Assembly (NCBI GenBank): GCA_965197825.1
Contig: CBDANW010000003.1
Coordinates: 1,674,001-1,738,000 of the forward strand
Length of the DNA stretch: 64,000 bases
Source of the DNA: CBDANW01 sp965197825
Lineage (GTDB): Bacteria; Acidobacteriota; Vicinamibacteria; Marinacidobacterales; DATDRI01
Direction of reading: 5' to 3'
The notes under the pieces are model-generated. The model searched no databases, had not been told where the DNA came from, and saw nothing but the letters and a program-made list of their open reading frames with translations. Below are positions 17,156 through 25,970 of the stretch, piece after piece. A program made the position numbers and the translations under genes. Numbering within the stretch: position 1 is the stretch's first letter; each line of letters begins with the position of its first letter.

Positions 17156-17854
17156 ATGCCCGACACGTCCACGATGCCCGAAGCCTCCACCATACGCCGC
17201 ATGTTCGCGGGAGTCGCCCCGCGCTACGACCTGCTGAATCACGTTTTGAGCCTGGGTAACGATCGCGGCTGGCGGCGGGAGGTGGTTTCCAGTCTAAGCC
17301 TCGAATCCGGGGACCGCGTTCTCGATGTCTGCTGCGGGACCGGAGATCTCGCTCTCGAGATAGCCCCACGCGCTCGGTGCGCGGCGTGCGACTTCACGTG
17401 GGAGATGCTCACGCGAGCTCAGCAAAAATCGACTCGGGCCGGAACTCCGATTCGCCTTGCGGCGGCGGACGCCCTGCGCTTGCCCTTCCCCTCCGGCGCG
17501 TTCGACGCAGCCACGGTCGGATTCGGAGTGCGGAACCTCGAGGATTTGGGAGCGGGTTTACGTGAGCTACGCCGGGTCCTCCGTCCCGGGGGAGTCCTTG
17601 CCATCCTGGAGTTCTCCCAACCCACGCATCCTCTGCTGCGCGGCCTTTACCGGTTCTATCTTCATGGACTGCTCCCGGTCATCGGCCGATTGCTGAGCAA
17701 GAGGCAAGGTGCATACCGCTATCTGGCCGACTCCATCGCCGGTTTTCCCGACCCGGAAACGCTTTGCCGATTCCTGGTGGATGCGGGATTCCGCGACGCC
17801 GGCTACCGGCAGCTAACCGGCGGCATCGTCGCGATTCACAAAGCCGTGGCCTAG
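17156..17854 (+). CDS. ubiE: Demethylmenaquinone/ubiquinone methyltransferase (UbiE/MenG)
   Basis: SAM-dependent C-methyltransferase of quinone synthesis, 232 residues from ATG 17156 (a GTG lies one codon upstream). Family signatures: MFAGVAPRYDLLNHVLSLGND near the N-terminus, the SAM-binding loop LDVCCGTGDLALE, and NLEDLGAGLRELRRVLRPGG followed by LEFSQP, the second UbiE signature. It follows aroB by 4 bp. Whether the quinone is menaquinone or ubiquinone cannot be told from this gene alone. Confidence 0.93.
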   Translation: MPDTSTMPEASTIRRMFAGVAPRYDLLNHVLSLGNDRGWRREVVSSLSLESGDRVLDVCCGTGDLALEIAPRARCAACDFTWEMLTRAQQKSTRAGTPIRLAAADALRLPFPSGAFDAATVGFGVRNLEDLGAGLRELRRVLRPGGVLAILEFSQPTHPLLRGLYRFYLHGLLPVIGRLLSKRQGAYRYLADSIAGFPDPETLCRFLVDAGFRDAGYRQLTGGIVAIHKAVA

Positions 17855-17909
17855 CTGTCCGCGATCAGCGTTGGCCGTCAAATCAGGTGGTAGCTTTGAG
17901 GGAAGCGAG

Positions 17910-18830
17910 TCAGACGGCCATCAACAGGTGAAGGAGAGCCTTCTGCACGTGTAGGCGATTCTCGACCTGGTCGAACACGATGCTCTGCGGCCCATCGATG
18001 ACCTCCTCCGAGACTTCTTCCCCTCGGTGAGCGGGAAGGCAGTGCATGAACACCGCGTCCGGCTTGGCTCTTTCCATAAGCGAGGCGTTTACCTGGTAGG
18101 GGCGAAAGATACCCTTTCGTTGTTCCGCTTCCGATTCCTGTCCCATCGAGGCCCACACGTCCGTATAAACCGCGTCCGCTCCCGCAACCGCCTCGCCGGG
18201 ATCCTCGGTGAGGGTCATCTGCGTTCCCGCTTGCCGGGATTCACGTTGAGCGCTCTTGAGAATAATCGACTTGGGCGCGTAGTCTTTTGGAGTGGCCACC
18301 GCGATGTCCATGCCCAATTTGTTGGCCCCGTAGAGTAGGGAGTGGCACATGTTGTTGCCGTCGCCTACGTATGCGATCTTCGTTCCCTTGAGCGTCTTTT
18401 TTTTCTCCAACAAGGTGAAGTAGTCGGCGAGTGCCTGACAAGGATGCAGGAGATCGGATAGCCCATTGATAACCGGCACGGTTGCGTCGCGGGCGAGCTC
18501 GACGATGTCTTGATGCGCGTGGGTTCTGGCCATGATGGCGTCGACGAAACGCGACAGAACGCGCGCTGTATCCCCGACCGTCTCTCCTCGTCCCAGCTGT
18601 ACATCATTCGCGTTCAAGACAAGGCCGATGCCCCCGAGCTGGTAGATGCCCACTTCGAAGGAAACTCGCGTCCGCGTCGAGGGTTTTTGGAAAATCATCG
18701 CCAGACTCTTGCCGGTGAGCGCTCCACGGTAGCGGTCGGGCGATCGCTTCATCTCCGACGCCAATCGAAACACTTCCGCTACATCTGCGTTGCTCAGGTC
18801 GCGGATCGACGTTAGATGACGGACTTTCAT
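17910..18830 (-). CDS. argF: Ornithine carbamoyltransferase
   Basis: Transfers carbamoyl from carbamoyl phosphate to ornithine, giving citrulline (arginine synthesis). 306 residues from ATG 18830. Carbamoyl-phosphate motif STRTRVSFE, then MARTHAHQDI, HPCQALAD, and the ornithine-binding HCLPAHRGEEV near the C-terminus are all intact. An in-frame upstream extension exists but has no family match. It is convergent with ubiE (56-bp gap without an obvious terminator) and stands alone; no other arg genes are in the window. Confidence 0.96.
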   Translation of the reverse strand: MKVRHLTSIRDLSNADVAEVFRLASEMKRSPDRYRGALTGKSLAMIFQKPSTRTRVSFEVGIYQLGGIGLVLNANDVQLGRGETVGDTARVLSRFVDAIMARTHAHQDIVELARDATVPVINGLSDLLHPCQALADYFTLLEKKKTLKGTKIAYVGDGNNMCHSLLYGANKLGMDIAVATPKDYAPKSIILKSAQRESRQAGTQMTLTEDPGEAVAGADAVYTDVWASMGQESEAEQRKGIFRPYQVNASLMERAKPDAVFMHCLPAHRGEEVSEEVIDGPQSIVFDQVENRLHVQKALLHLLMAV

Positions 18831-18951
18831 ATCGCGCTCAGAGTAAACCGAGCGTATCTTATCGGTGTTCGTCTGTGTTCGCCAACTCCGCCGCTCCGCG
18901 AGCGGCGGATTAGACACTAGGGGGACGATGGGGTCAGAGGAGTCAGGGGCG

Positions 18952-19860
18952 TCAGGCCGCCCGAGCAAGGACGGGGAGGAGCCCGCCCGACAGGGAGAAC
19001 TCGAGCTCCCGAAGAGGGGCCGATGCGGCCAGGTCGTCAACCAGTCCCAAGATGGTATTCGTTTCGTGCCGAAAATAGTATGGAACGATGGCTCGCGAGA
19101 GAAGCTCCGCCGCTAGCAGCGAGGCACGACCCTCACGCACGCGATGCCGCTCGGCCTTTCTCAAGATGAAGACGCCAGCCAGAGGATAGGAAGCCGGCGA
19201 GACGATCTCGCCCTCGCCGGACCAGGGCGTGCCATAGGCACGGAATCCGTTACCTTCCTTGCGGAGAGCGATCCGCTCGTCGCTGAGGAGCTCCAGGCCT
19301 TCCGCGGCTAGCAATCGGGAGAGAGTCGTCTTGCCGCCGCCCGAGTGGCCGGCGAACACGAAGGCCTTTCCATCAATCACCGCGCCGCTAGCATGCAGGA
19401 GAAACCCCGATTCCCGGGCCAGAGGAGCAAGAAACAACAATTGATGCAGCGGGTAGGGAAGCTGGAAACCGGGATGAGGGCCTCGCGTGAGCCTCCAGAT
19501 CCGTTCCCAGTTCTCTTCGTGGAACAAGACGTCGTAGCGGCGAAAGTCTCGGCTCGCGGCGGACACCATCAGCCCACTGTAGAGATGGTAAGACTCGAAG
19601 ACCCTCCGGCCTTGTGCTTCGCGCAGTAACCAGTTGAGTCCCGAATCGTAGACTCTGGGCGTGATCGTGGATCCGATGCAAGAGCGCGAATCGGCGACCA
19701 GGCTGAGCGCGGGAGTCGCGTGCGGCGCCTCGAAGGGGGCGAAATCACCGGGGAGCTCGAAAGCCGACTTCATGCTTAGTTTTGCGGCGATCTCGACGAC
19801 GAGCCCCGCAATAGAAAGCCGACAGCAGCCTCCGGGCGGAATGTCGAGATTTGGTCGCAA
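18952..19860 (-). CDS. HPr-kinase-like P-loop protein of a RiPP cluster
   Basis: A 302-residue protein related to the catalytic domain of HPr(Ser) kinase. Residues 153-180 show LLHASGAVIDGKAFVFAG and the Walker A loop GHSGGGKTT, followed by LLSDERIAL (the kinase D-E segment) and AYGTPWSGEGE. It lacks the N-terminal domain of true HPr kinase. Such kinase-like proteins are frequent in RiPP gene clusters (lasso peptides and others), where some phosphorylate the precursor. It lies 42 bp downstream of the precursor peptide gene, so a tailoring role is a reasonable inference. The start is uncertain: TTG 19860 covers the first strand RLSIAGLVVEI; the first ATG would remove it. Confidence 0.75.
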   Translation of the reverse strand: MRPNLDIPPGGCCRLSIAGLVVEIAAKLSMKSAFELPGDFAPFEAPHATPALSLVADSRSCIGSTITPRVYDSGLNWLLREAQGRRVFESYHLYSGLMVSAASRDFRRYDVLFHEENWERIWRLTRGPHPGFQLPYPLHQLLFLAPLARESGFLLHASGAVIDGKAFVFAGHSGGGKTTLSRLLAAEGLELLSDERIALRKEGNGFRAYGTPWSGEGEIVSPASYPLAGVFILRKAERHRVREGRASLLAAELLSRAIVPYYFRHETNTILGLVDDLAASAPLRELEFSLSGGLLPVLARAA

Positions 19861-19902
19861 TGGCTCTTAGATCTGGCGAAAGGGGTTTACGGTGGCGAGA
19901 GC

Positions 19903-20091
19903 TCAGCTACCGATGTCGAAGCAGCCGTTCACGGTACAGGGTGTTCCGGGAGCTTGCCCTGACTCCGAGCTGCTTAGGGTCTTGCACCCGGCGGCGAGAC
20001 TCTCCTCTGGCCTCAGCTCGATGCGCCGGACCTCCGGCTTACCATAGGCTTTTCTGCCCCGGCGGCTTTCGTCTTTGTTCATCATCGACAT
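19903..20091 (-). CDS. Putative radical-SAM-modified RiPP precursor peptide (62 aa)
   Basis: A small peptide starting at ATG 20091 (alternatives 20085 and 20082), one base after the stop of the radical SAM gene, so translationally coupled. Residues 13-37 form a charged leader-like region with YGKPEVRRIELRPEE; a YxKPxVxxIxLxPEE pattern is typical of precursors next to SPASM maturases and kinase-like proteins. The C-terminal part (38-62) is rich in Ser, Gly, Thr and Pro, has Cys52 and Cys57, and ends FDIGS; Cys36 lies at the leader/core border. There is no signal peptide. The core and the modification cannot be defined from sequence. No transporter or RRE protein is adjacent. Confidence 0.72.
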   Translation of the reverse strand: MSMMNKDESRRGRKAYGKPEVRRIELRPEESLAAGCKTLSSSESGQAPGTPCTVNGCFDIGS

Positions 20092-20093
20092 CT

Positions 20094-21233
20094 TCAAGTC
20101 GTCGTCTGGAGCACGGGAAGCAGGACCTCGTTCCCGGCTGTTTCCAAGGTTCGCGTGTACTGATCGACCGGCCCGTCCCAGTGACCCAGCTTTTCGGCTC
20201 GCCGGTGGCCAACCTCACACGTATACTCCACGCGGGCGGCAACGTCCCCCTTTTCCATATGAGACCAGGCCGGGCACTTGTTACACAGCGAGATCAAATC
20301 GCAAGAGTTGCATTGATGATCGGCGCTGCGCATCTTTCGGTACAGGGGAGGGAAAGCCTCATCCCAGATCTGTCTAAAGGACATTTCCTTCAAACTGTAC
20401 TCGCGATCTCGTAAGAGAATGCACATCGACATCTTGCCGTAGGGATCGATGTGGAACGTCTGGCTGCCCGCCCCGCAGGCGAAGAGTCGGCTGGTGCGAA
20501 GTTTCTTTTCTTCGAAATACTTCTTGTACTCCGCAGCCCGCGACGGCACCGAGAACTCCAGATCGACGGCCTCCTGGGGAGTGAGCCGGACATTGCAGGG
20601 CGTGAGCGAGCTGTCGAGGTTGGGATTGATCTGAGTATCCCATTTGAAGCGCACACCGCGACTCTCGGCGAACTCGAACATGTCCATGAAGTCATGTTGA
20701 TTCGTCTTCATGACCACCGTCTTGAGCTTCACCGGGAGATTGCGCTGCAAGAGGAGGTCGATGCCTCGGTAACACTTCTCCCGTGAGCCAGGAATCCCAG
20801 TTACCTTTTCGTACGTCTCTTCGCTGTATCCGTAGAGAGTGATCTCGATGTTGCTGGGCGGGAGCTTGGCCAACCGGTCGACGATTTTCTCGGTGAGCAT
20901 CGTGCCGTTGGTGAAGAGGTTGAGCAAAAACCCCTTCTTCATCGCGTGCTCATAGATCTCGAAAAAGTCGGGGCGAAGGAAAATCTCGCCGCCGGTGAGA
21001 AGCAACCACAGAGTCCCGGCATCCGCGATCTGATCCAGAACGTCCTTCATCTCCTCGGTGTCGAGGATGCCGGACGGCCACTCCCCGTCTCGATAGCAGT
21101 GAAGGCACCTGAGGTTGCAACGAAGGTCGAGCTCCACTGAACCGGTGATCGGAACTTTGTTCTGAAGCCACTTGCCCAAGATGTCCTGTCCGAATTGCTC
21201 GAGCGGAAGATCTGGAATCTGAGTACACGACAT
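20094..21233 (-). CDS. Radical SAM/SPASM peptide maturase
   Basis: 379 residues from ATG 21233, behind AGGAAAGGGG. The radical SAM motif CNLRCLHC is at residues 39-46, after GSVELDLR; LLTGGEIFLRPDF is the GGE motif. The C-terminal SPASM region has FACGAGSQTFHIDPYGKMSM, then CNSCDLISLCNKCP and a further Cys (TCEVGH), enough for auxiliary iron-sulfur clusters. Enzymes of this type install thioether, C-C or epimerised links in ribosomal peptides. It is the first gene of a three-gene minus-strand operon with the precursor and the HPr-kinase-like gene. A longer in-frame N-terminus upstream of 21233 has no family features. Confidence 0.87.
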   Translation of the reverse strand: MSCTQIPDLPLEQFGQDILGKWLQNKVPITGSVELDLRCNLRCLHCYRDGEWPSGILDTEEMKDVLDQIADAGTLWLLLTGGEIFLRPDFFEIYEHAMKKGFLLNLFTNGTMLTEKIVDRLAKLPPSNIEITLYGYSEETYEKVTGIPGSREKCYRGIDLLLQRNLPVKLKTVVMKTNQHDFMDMFEFAESRGVRFKWDTQINPNLDSSLTPCNVRLTPQEAVDLEFSVPSRAAEYKKYFEEKKLRTSRLFACGAGSQTFHIDPYGKMSMCILLRDREYSLKEMSFRQIWDEAFPPLYRKMRSADHQCNSCDLISLCNKCPAWSHMEKGDVAARVEYTCEVGHRRAEKLGHWDGPVDQYTRTLETAGNEVLLPVLQTTT

Positions 21234-21426
21234 GGTTGGCCCCTTTCCTGGAGACGCGAATCCGCCCCACCATCGAGGAGCAAGCTCCATGCCATGAAAG
21301 CGGCAGGGTGCCGACTCTAAATGCTTTTGGATGAAAATGTTAGAAGCGTAACCTGGAGACGCCCTTGGCCTACTGTAGAGAAAAACCCACACAATCCCAT
21401 GCCGGACGTACCGAAAAGTGCTGGTC

Positions 21427-22539
21427 TCAGTTGGCCCGTCGTTCCTCGAGCGCCGCCTGGGCTCTTTCGACGAGCTCGGCGACACGAGCCGCAGAGGGGT
21501 CGTTGGGAGCGAGCCTCACGAACGCTTCGTACTCACGTAGGGAATCCTCGATGCGATCCATGTTCTCGTAGGTCATGGCGGGGTTGAGCCTTGTGCTCGG
21601 CCCGTTAGGGGCCAACTCCACGGCCTTTTGGAGAGGTGCCAGCGCTTCTTGATACTGGTGGTTGCGAAGATAGGCGGCGCCGAGTCCGGCGTGCGCGCGG
21701 GCATCTTGCGGGTTGCCCTCCAACACCTTCTCGAACACGCCGACTGCTTCCTGAGTGCGCTCGGCGGCCACGAGAGTCGTCCCCAACTTGAGGGGGACCT
21801 CCGGGCCGGAAGAAATTTAAGCGGCACGCTGGAGCTCGCCGATCGCGGCGTCGAACTGGCCCTGGCGGCGATGGATCCGTGCCAAATCCAGCAAGGGCTC
21901 CGGATCGAACCGCCGCTCAGCCACGAACCAGGCTTGCAGCTCTCCGGCTTCCTGGAGCTCGTCCGAATCGACGAGGAGCTTGATCAAAGCCTTGCGGGTT
22001 AGCGCCTCGTTAGGCTTGAACTCCAGAGCAGTTCGCAGACTCCCCTTGGCCCCTTCGAGGTCCCCGAGCTTCTGTTTGCACATGCCGGCATAGAGATACG
22101 CCGTGTAGTTGGTGGGAGAGAGCCGCGCGAGCTCTTCGAAGTGCGCCAAAGCAACCTCGAAGTCGCCGGCCCGAAAAGCCTCCTTGCCGCTGCGTGTTGC
22201 CACCGAGGCTTCGTTGAGCGCTTCGTCCACTTCATCCGCATCGAGCGCTTCGTCGATTGAAAAAAAATCCACATCCTCCGAAGAAGCGGAGGTCGAATCA
22301 ACCCGGTCTGGACAGACCGGCTGGGCCTCCGCGGAGGAAGACGTGCCCCGAGCCATGGAGCGGAAGCCGGCGATCATGACTCCGAGGAGGACGACCATCG
22401 CGAACGCCAGTTTGATCGCGGGCGGAAGTCTGGAGGATCCCGCGGCACCCGTCGCGGCGCTCGCCAACGGCTCGCCGCAGCGTACACAGTTCTCGTACTT
22501 TTCTCGGTTTCTCGTACCACATACCAGGCACTGCTTCAT
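21427..22539 (-). pseudogene. Zinc-ribbon, membrane and TPR protein with an in-frame TAA (paralogue 1)
   Basis: Starts at ATG 22539, directly after pilW. Layout: a zinc ribbon CLVCGTRNREKYENCVRCG, one membrane segment (LAFAMVVLLGVMIAGF), an acidic linker, then TPR-like repeats (GDFEVALAHFEELARLSPTN, GDLEGAKGSLRTALEFKPNE). The frame meets TAA at 21817-21819 after GELQRAA and continues in the same frame with further TPRs (QEAVGVFEKVLEGNPQDARA, SLREYEAFVRLAPNDPSA) to 21427. One substitution explains it. The domain order and the C-terminus match the intact gene at 25971-27056. A role as a pilus-assembly scaffold at the inner membrane is inferred from position only. Confidence 0.75.
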
Positions 22540-22540
22540 T

Positions 22541-23626
22541 TCATTGCCAACACTGCTGACCGGTCTCTTCCCAACAGCGCTTCGCAAGTCCCGAGAGAAT
22601 GTTGCGAGGATTGACGTTCGAGCTAAAGGATTTCCTGATGAAGTTCCCATCGCCTGGGGCGGCTCCCTCGGTCGCGCCCTGCAGGTTCTCGCTGAGAGAA
22701 CGAGCGGTCACGGTTACGCTCACCCCGTTGATGACGTCAGCAGCTTGGGTGACGATCGCGGGATCGGGCTGCGGATCGAGGGGATCGTCCAGCTCGTCGG
22801 CCGCGGTCGTACCGCCCACCAGATAGACCACCTGGAAGTCCTCCAGGTAGGCCACGGGATTGGCCACCCCGAAGTTGACTTGCCGCATGAGGGCGTTGAC
22901 CGGCGGACCGGTGGTGGTCATGGTGGCATCGGGTTGCGTGAAGTAACGCACGACGGTGACCGGCGTCACGAGGACCGGCGAGAATGGAATCGGAAGAGTG
23001 CCCGTTCGCGACTGATACGCGACGGGCACGTCTGAACCGTCCGTGGGAGCCGGCGCCGTCGGTGCAAGCGAAATCTGCATTGACTGAGGAGGCCCAGCAA
23101 CGAGCTGCACGTCCTGCACGTAGGACATGATCCAGTAGCCGTTGAGCCCCATATTGTTGTCGCTGTAAAGGACAACGAGATCGCCAACCTCGAGGCCCGT
23201 CCGCTCGCCCGCCGTTAGAAAGGTCGACGACGTCAGGTCGCCGGAAAAAGAAGTGGGATCCGCATCCTCGGCGTTCGCGTTCTGCTCCACCGATCCTCCG
23301 AGGCCGCCGACGATCTCGATGACATCGGGATCGGCGCCACCGTCCCCCACCGTCGGGTCTATCGCAGTCGTCGTAAACGACGGAAACTCGACCGGAAGCC
23401 CGGCGCCGGCCTGAAGCGCGTCCCGGCTAACCATGTCCAGCACGGATCGGGCGGTCTGCTGCATATCCGCTATTTCCGGCTCTCTCTGAAACGTCGCCTG
23501 TCCCCGGCTCAGCAGCGCAAAGACGGCGCTCATGACGATGAGAGTGATCGTCATCGAAATGAGAACCTCGACGAGGGTGAACCCATCTGAAGCAGGTTTA
23601 TTCTTTGGATTTAACGTCCTCATCAT
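22541..23626 (-). CDS. pilW: PilW-like minor pilin / pilus assembly protein
   Basis: About 361 residues from ATG 23626. A class III signal sequence is visible: GFTLVEVLISMTITLIVMSAVFALLSRGQATF, with cleavage expected after the Gly before FTLVE. The rest is beta-rich, with repeated Asp/Gly/Thr stretches, and ends in a Cys-containing tail (CWEETGQQCWQ). PilW joins other minor pilins in the priming complex for type IV pilus assembly. The following TPR gene starts 1 bp beyond the stop codon. Candidate sigma-54 promoter at 23753-23768 upstream. Confidence 0.82.
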   Translation of the reverse strand: MMRTLNPKNKPASDGFTLVEVLISMTITLIVMSAVFALLSRGQATFQREPEIADMQQTARSVLDMVSRDALQAGAGLPVEFPSFTTTAIDPTVGDGGADPDVIEIVGGLGGSVEQNANAEDADPTSFSGDLTSSTFLTAGERTGLEVGDLVVLYSDNNMGLNGYWIMSYVQDVQLVAGPPQSMQISLAPTAPAPTDGSDVPVAYQSRTGTLPIPFSPVLVTPVTVVRYFTQPDATMTTTGPPVNALMRQVNFGVANPVAYLEDFQVVYLVGGTTAADELDDPLDPQPDPAIVTQAADVINGVSVTVTARSLSENLQGATEGAAPGDGNFIRKSFSSNVNPRNILSGLAKRCWEETGQQCWQ

Positions 23627-23752
23627 GACCTTCACCCCTTTCGCGAATCCCGGCGATCTCCGTGATGACTTTCCTTATCCATCGTGCGAAGACACACCTG
23701 GCGGCGAGATTCACGAAGACCGTCTGGGGCACCGGTCCCCCCCGCCCATGAA

Positions 23753-23768
23753 TGCAATCGCAAAGCCA
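23753..23768 (-). promoter_or_regulatory. Candidate sigma-54 (-24/-12) promoter for pilW
   Basis: On the minus strand the sequence TGGCTTTGCGATTGCA carries GG and GC spaced as in sigma-54 promoters (TGGCACG-N4-TTGCW). It is about 130 bp upstream of the pilW start and just downstream of pilR, which encodes a sigma-54 activator. The rest of the 300-bp gap (23627-23927) shows no gene. Experimental start-site mapping is lacking. Confidence 0.55.
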
Positions 23769-23927
23769 ATTTCCTCGCTATTCCGGGACGTCGGACGAGA
23801 CCATCCAACCCTTTAGAATCAATGGTTTATACACTATAGGCGCCAGCCTTCTACGAGGTTCCACGCGGATCCGTGGCCAAACTCCCACTGTTCGCGGGGG
23901 GCTAACCCCTCGGATGGGGAGCAAAAG

Positions 23928-25390
23928 TCAACGTTTGCCATGCCCGCCACCTTTCTCATCGGTCAGCTCGTACTCTCGCATCTTCGCGAGCAGGTCTTCG
24001 CGCTGACCTGAAGCTCCTCCGCGGCCTTAGCCCGATCGCCGCCCACATCCGTCAGCACCTGGCATATCTTTTCTTTCTCTGCCACCGCGGCAGCCCGGCG
24101 GCTCACCTGGGCCAAGCTACCAGAGAGATCGAGACCGGTGGGCGGTCGGGTCGCCCCCTCTGCCCCGAAGCCAAGTAGATCGGGAGTGAGCTCCCAGCCG
24201 TCACAAAGAATCACCGCGCGCTCGAGGCAGTTTGCCAGCTCCCGGACGTTTCCCGGCCAGTCGTAGGAGAGCAGACGCTGCTCGCTCTCTTCCGAAATGG
24301 CCATCACCGGCCTACCCAGCTCGTGACAAAACCGCTCCACGTAGTGTCTGGCCAGCAGCGGAATGTCGCCGCGGCGGCTCCGAAGCGGAGGGATGGCGAT
24401 GGGAAAGACCGAGAGACGATAGTACAAATCATCGCGAAAGAGCTTCTCCTCCACCGCTTTTTGTAGATCCCGATTCGTTGCGGCGATGATCCGGATGTCG
24501 ATGGCCAACGTCGACGTCCCGCCCACACGCTCGAACGTGCGCTCCTGGAGGACGCGTAGAAGCTTGGATTGGAGCGCCAAAGGAAGCTCGCCTACCTCAT
24601 CCAGGAGCACGGTGCCCCGGTTGGCCATCTCCAGCTTTCCCATCTTGCGCGCGCTCGCACCGGTAAAGGCACCCTTCTCGTGACCAAACAGCTCGTTCTC
24701 CAGAAGGTGTTCGGGAATCGCGGCACAGTTGATCGCCAGAAAGGGTCCCTTTCGCCGCGGGCTCAAGTGGTGGAGCGCGCGTGCAAAGAGCTCCTTTCCG
24801 GTTCCGCTTTCGCCAAGCAAGAGTACCGTCGTATCCGTCGGTGCCGCCCGCTGTAGCGAGAGGCTCACCTCTCGGAGTGCTCGATCTTCTCCGATGATCT
24901 GCGGAAACCCATAGCGGGAAGCGTATTCTTCCTTGAGGATGAGATTCTCGATCAGCAATCGACGCTGATCGATCGCCCTCTCCATCAAGACGAGAAGGTG
25001 GTCGGTATCTACCGGCTTGGAGAGGAAATCGAACGCGCCCTGCTTCATCGCATCGACCGCGTCTTCGATCGTACCGTAGGCCGTCATGACGATCACCGGA
25101 AGGTTGGTGTCGGTTTCGCGTGCCGCCTGGAGCACTTCCATGCCGTTGCCCCGTGGAAGCCGGAGGTCGGTGAGGACCACGGAGACTCGGGAAGATGCGA
25201 GACACGCTCGCGCCTCTACCGCGTCGGTTGCTTCCTCGACGCTGTAGCCCTTGGCTTCGAGCGTCCGTCGCAGCATCGTTCTGAGCGACGGTCGGTCTTC
25301 GACGACCAGCACATCCGCGCAGGCGGGCCGCGGAGAGGGCGAGGCGTGGCTATGGGGTCGTGGCCGCGCCGCCGGTGCCGTGCGGTTCAC
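23928..25390 (-). CDS. pilR: Sigma-54-dependent response regulator (PilR-like), frameshifted at its extreme C-terminus
   Basis: NtrC-family regulator. Receiver domain: acidic VVEDRP, phospho-acceptor VVLTDLRLP, Lys in FLSKPV. AAA domain: Walker A GESGTGKE, GAFTGA loop for sigma-54 contact, Walker B TVLLDEVGELP, sensor WPGNVREL. The C-terminal Fis-type helix-turn-helix (AEKEKICQVLTDVGGDRAKAAEELQVS) is cut: after KT the frame reads CSRRCESTS and stops at 23963, while the neighbouring frame reads LLAKMREYEL, the expected end, and stops at 23928. A one-base deletion near 23996 explains it and could weaken DNA binding. Its likely partner kinase is at 61060-62955. Confidence 0.85.
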
Positions 25391-25411
25391 AACCGGTGTC
25401 TCCTGAGGGAG

Positions 25412-25945
25412 CTAACGAACCCAACCGGACGGGACACCCGCGCGGCGAGCCTCGTCCTGGATTCGGGCGAGCTCGGCCCTGGCGGCCGCAAGCTGGCTTT
25501 CGGTCTCCTGCTTTTGTGAGAGGTTCCGCTGTCCGACCGGGTTGACATCCGTTCGCATGCCACCCCCCCAATCATTCTCCGGGCTCTGCAATCTCTCTTC
25601 CAGTCCCGCGATTTTTTCCTTGGAAGCGTTCACGCGACTCTGCCAGTAGTCCCGGGTCGTCGTTTCATCGACTTCTGGCTCTTGCCCGGTTGCTAGCTCG
25701 TCGCTAGCGACCTCTCCCTCACCTCCGGCGGCTGGCGCCGAGTCGGCTGGGAGGGACGTCACCCGGCGACCCGATTGCAGCTCCCGCTCCGAGATGACCT
25801 TAGTCATTCCCTTCGTCTCGGAACGGCGCTTCTTTTCTTTTTCCGCCACCTCACTCAGCGACTGAGCGAGGACGCTTCCGGGCAGGACGGATATGGACAG
25901 GGCCAGGACAGCAAGCAAAAGTAATGTCTGTTTCATGCCTTTCAT
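25412..25945 (-). CDS. Secreted coiled-coil protein of the pilus cluster
   Basis: About 177 residues from ATG 25945, behind GGGGAGGAAT. It has a signal peptide (MKQTLLLLAVLALSISVLPG, cleavage near LAQ), a charged EVAEKEKKRRSE segment, an acidic Pro/Ala-rich middle, and a C-terminal coiled coil (KQETESQLAAARAELARIQD) ending RRAGVPSGWVR. A diverged, 5'-truncated relative with the same end (GIPPGYLRF) is at 55143-55688. Function unknown; the location between pilR and the TPR gene suggests a periplasmic role with the pilus or its regulators. Confidence 0.65.
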   Translation of the reverse strand: MKGMKQTLLLLAVLALSISVLPGSVLAQSLSEVAEKEKKRRSETKGMTKVISERELQSGRRVTSLPADSAPAAGGEGEVASDELATGQEPEVDETTTRDYWQSRVNASKEKIAGLEERLQSPENDWGGGMRTDVNPVGQRNLSQKQETESQLAAARAELARIQDEARRAGVPSGWVR

Positions 25946-25970
25946 TGGATTCCTCCCCACTACGTCGACT

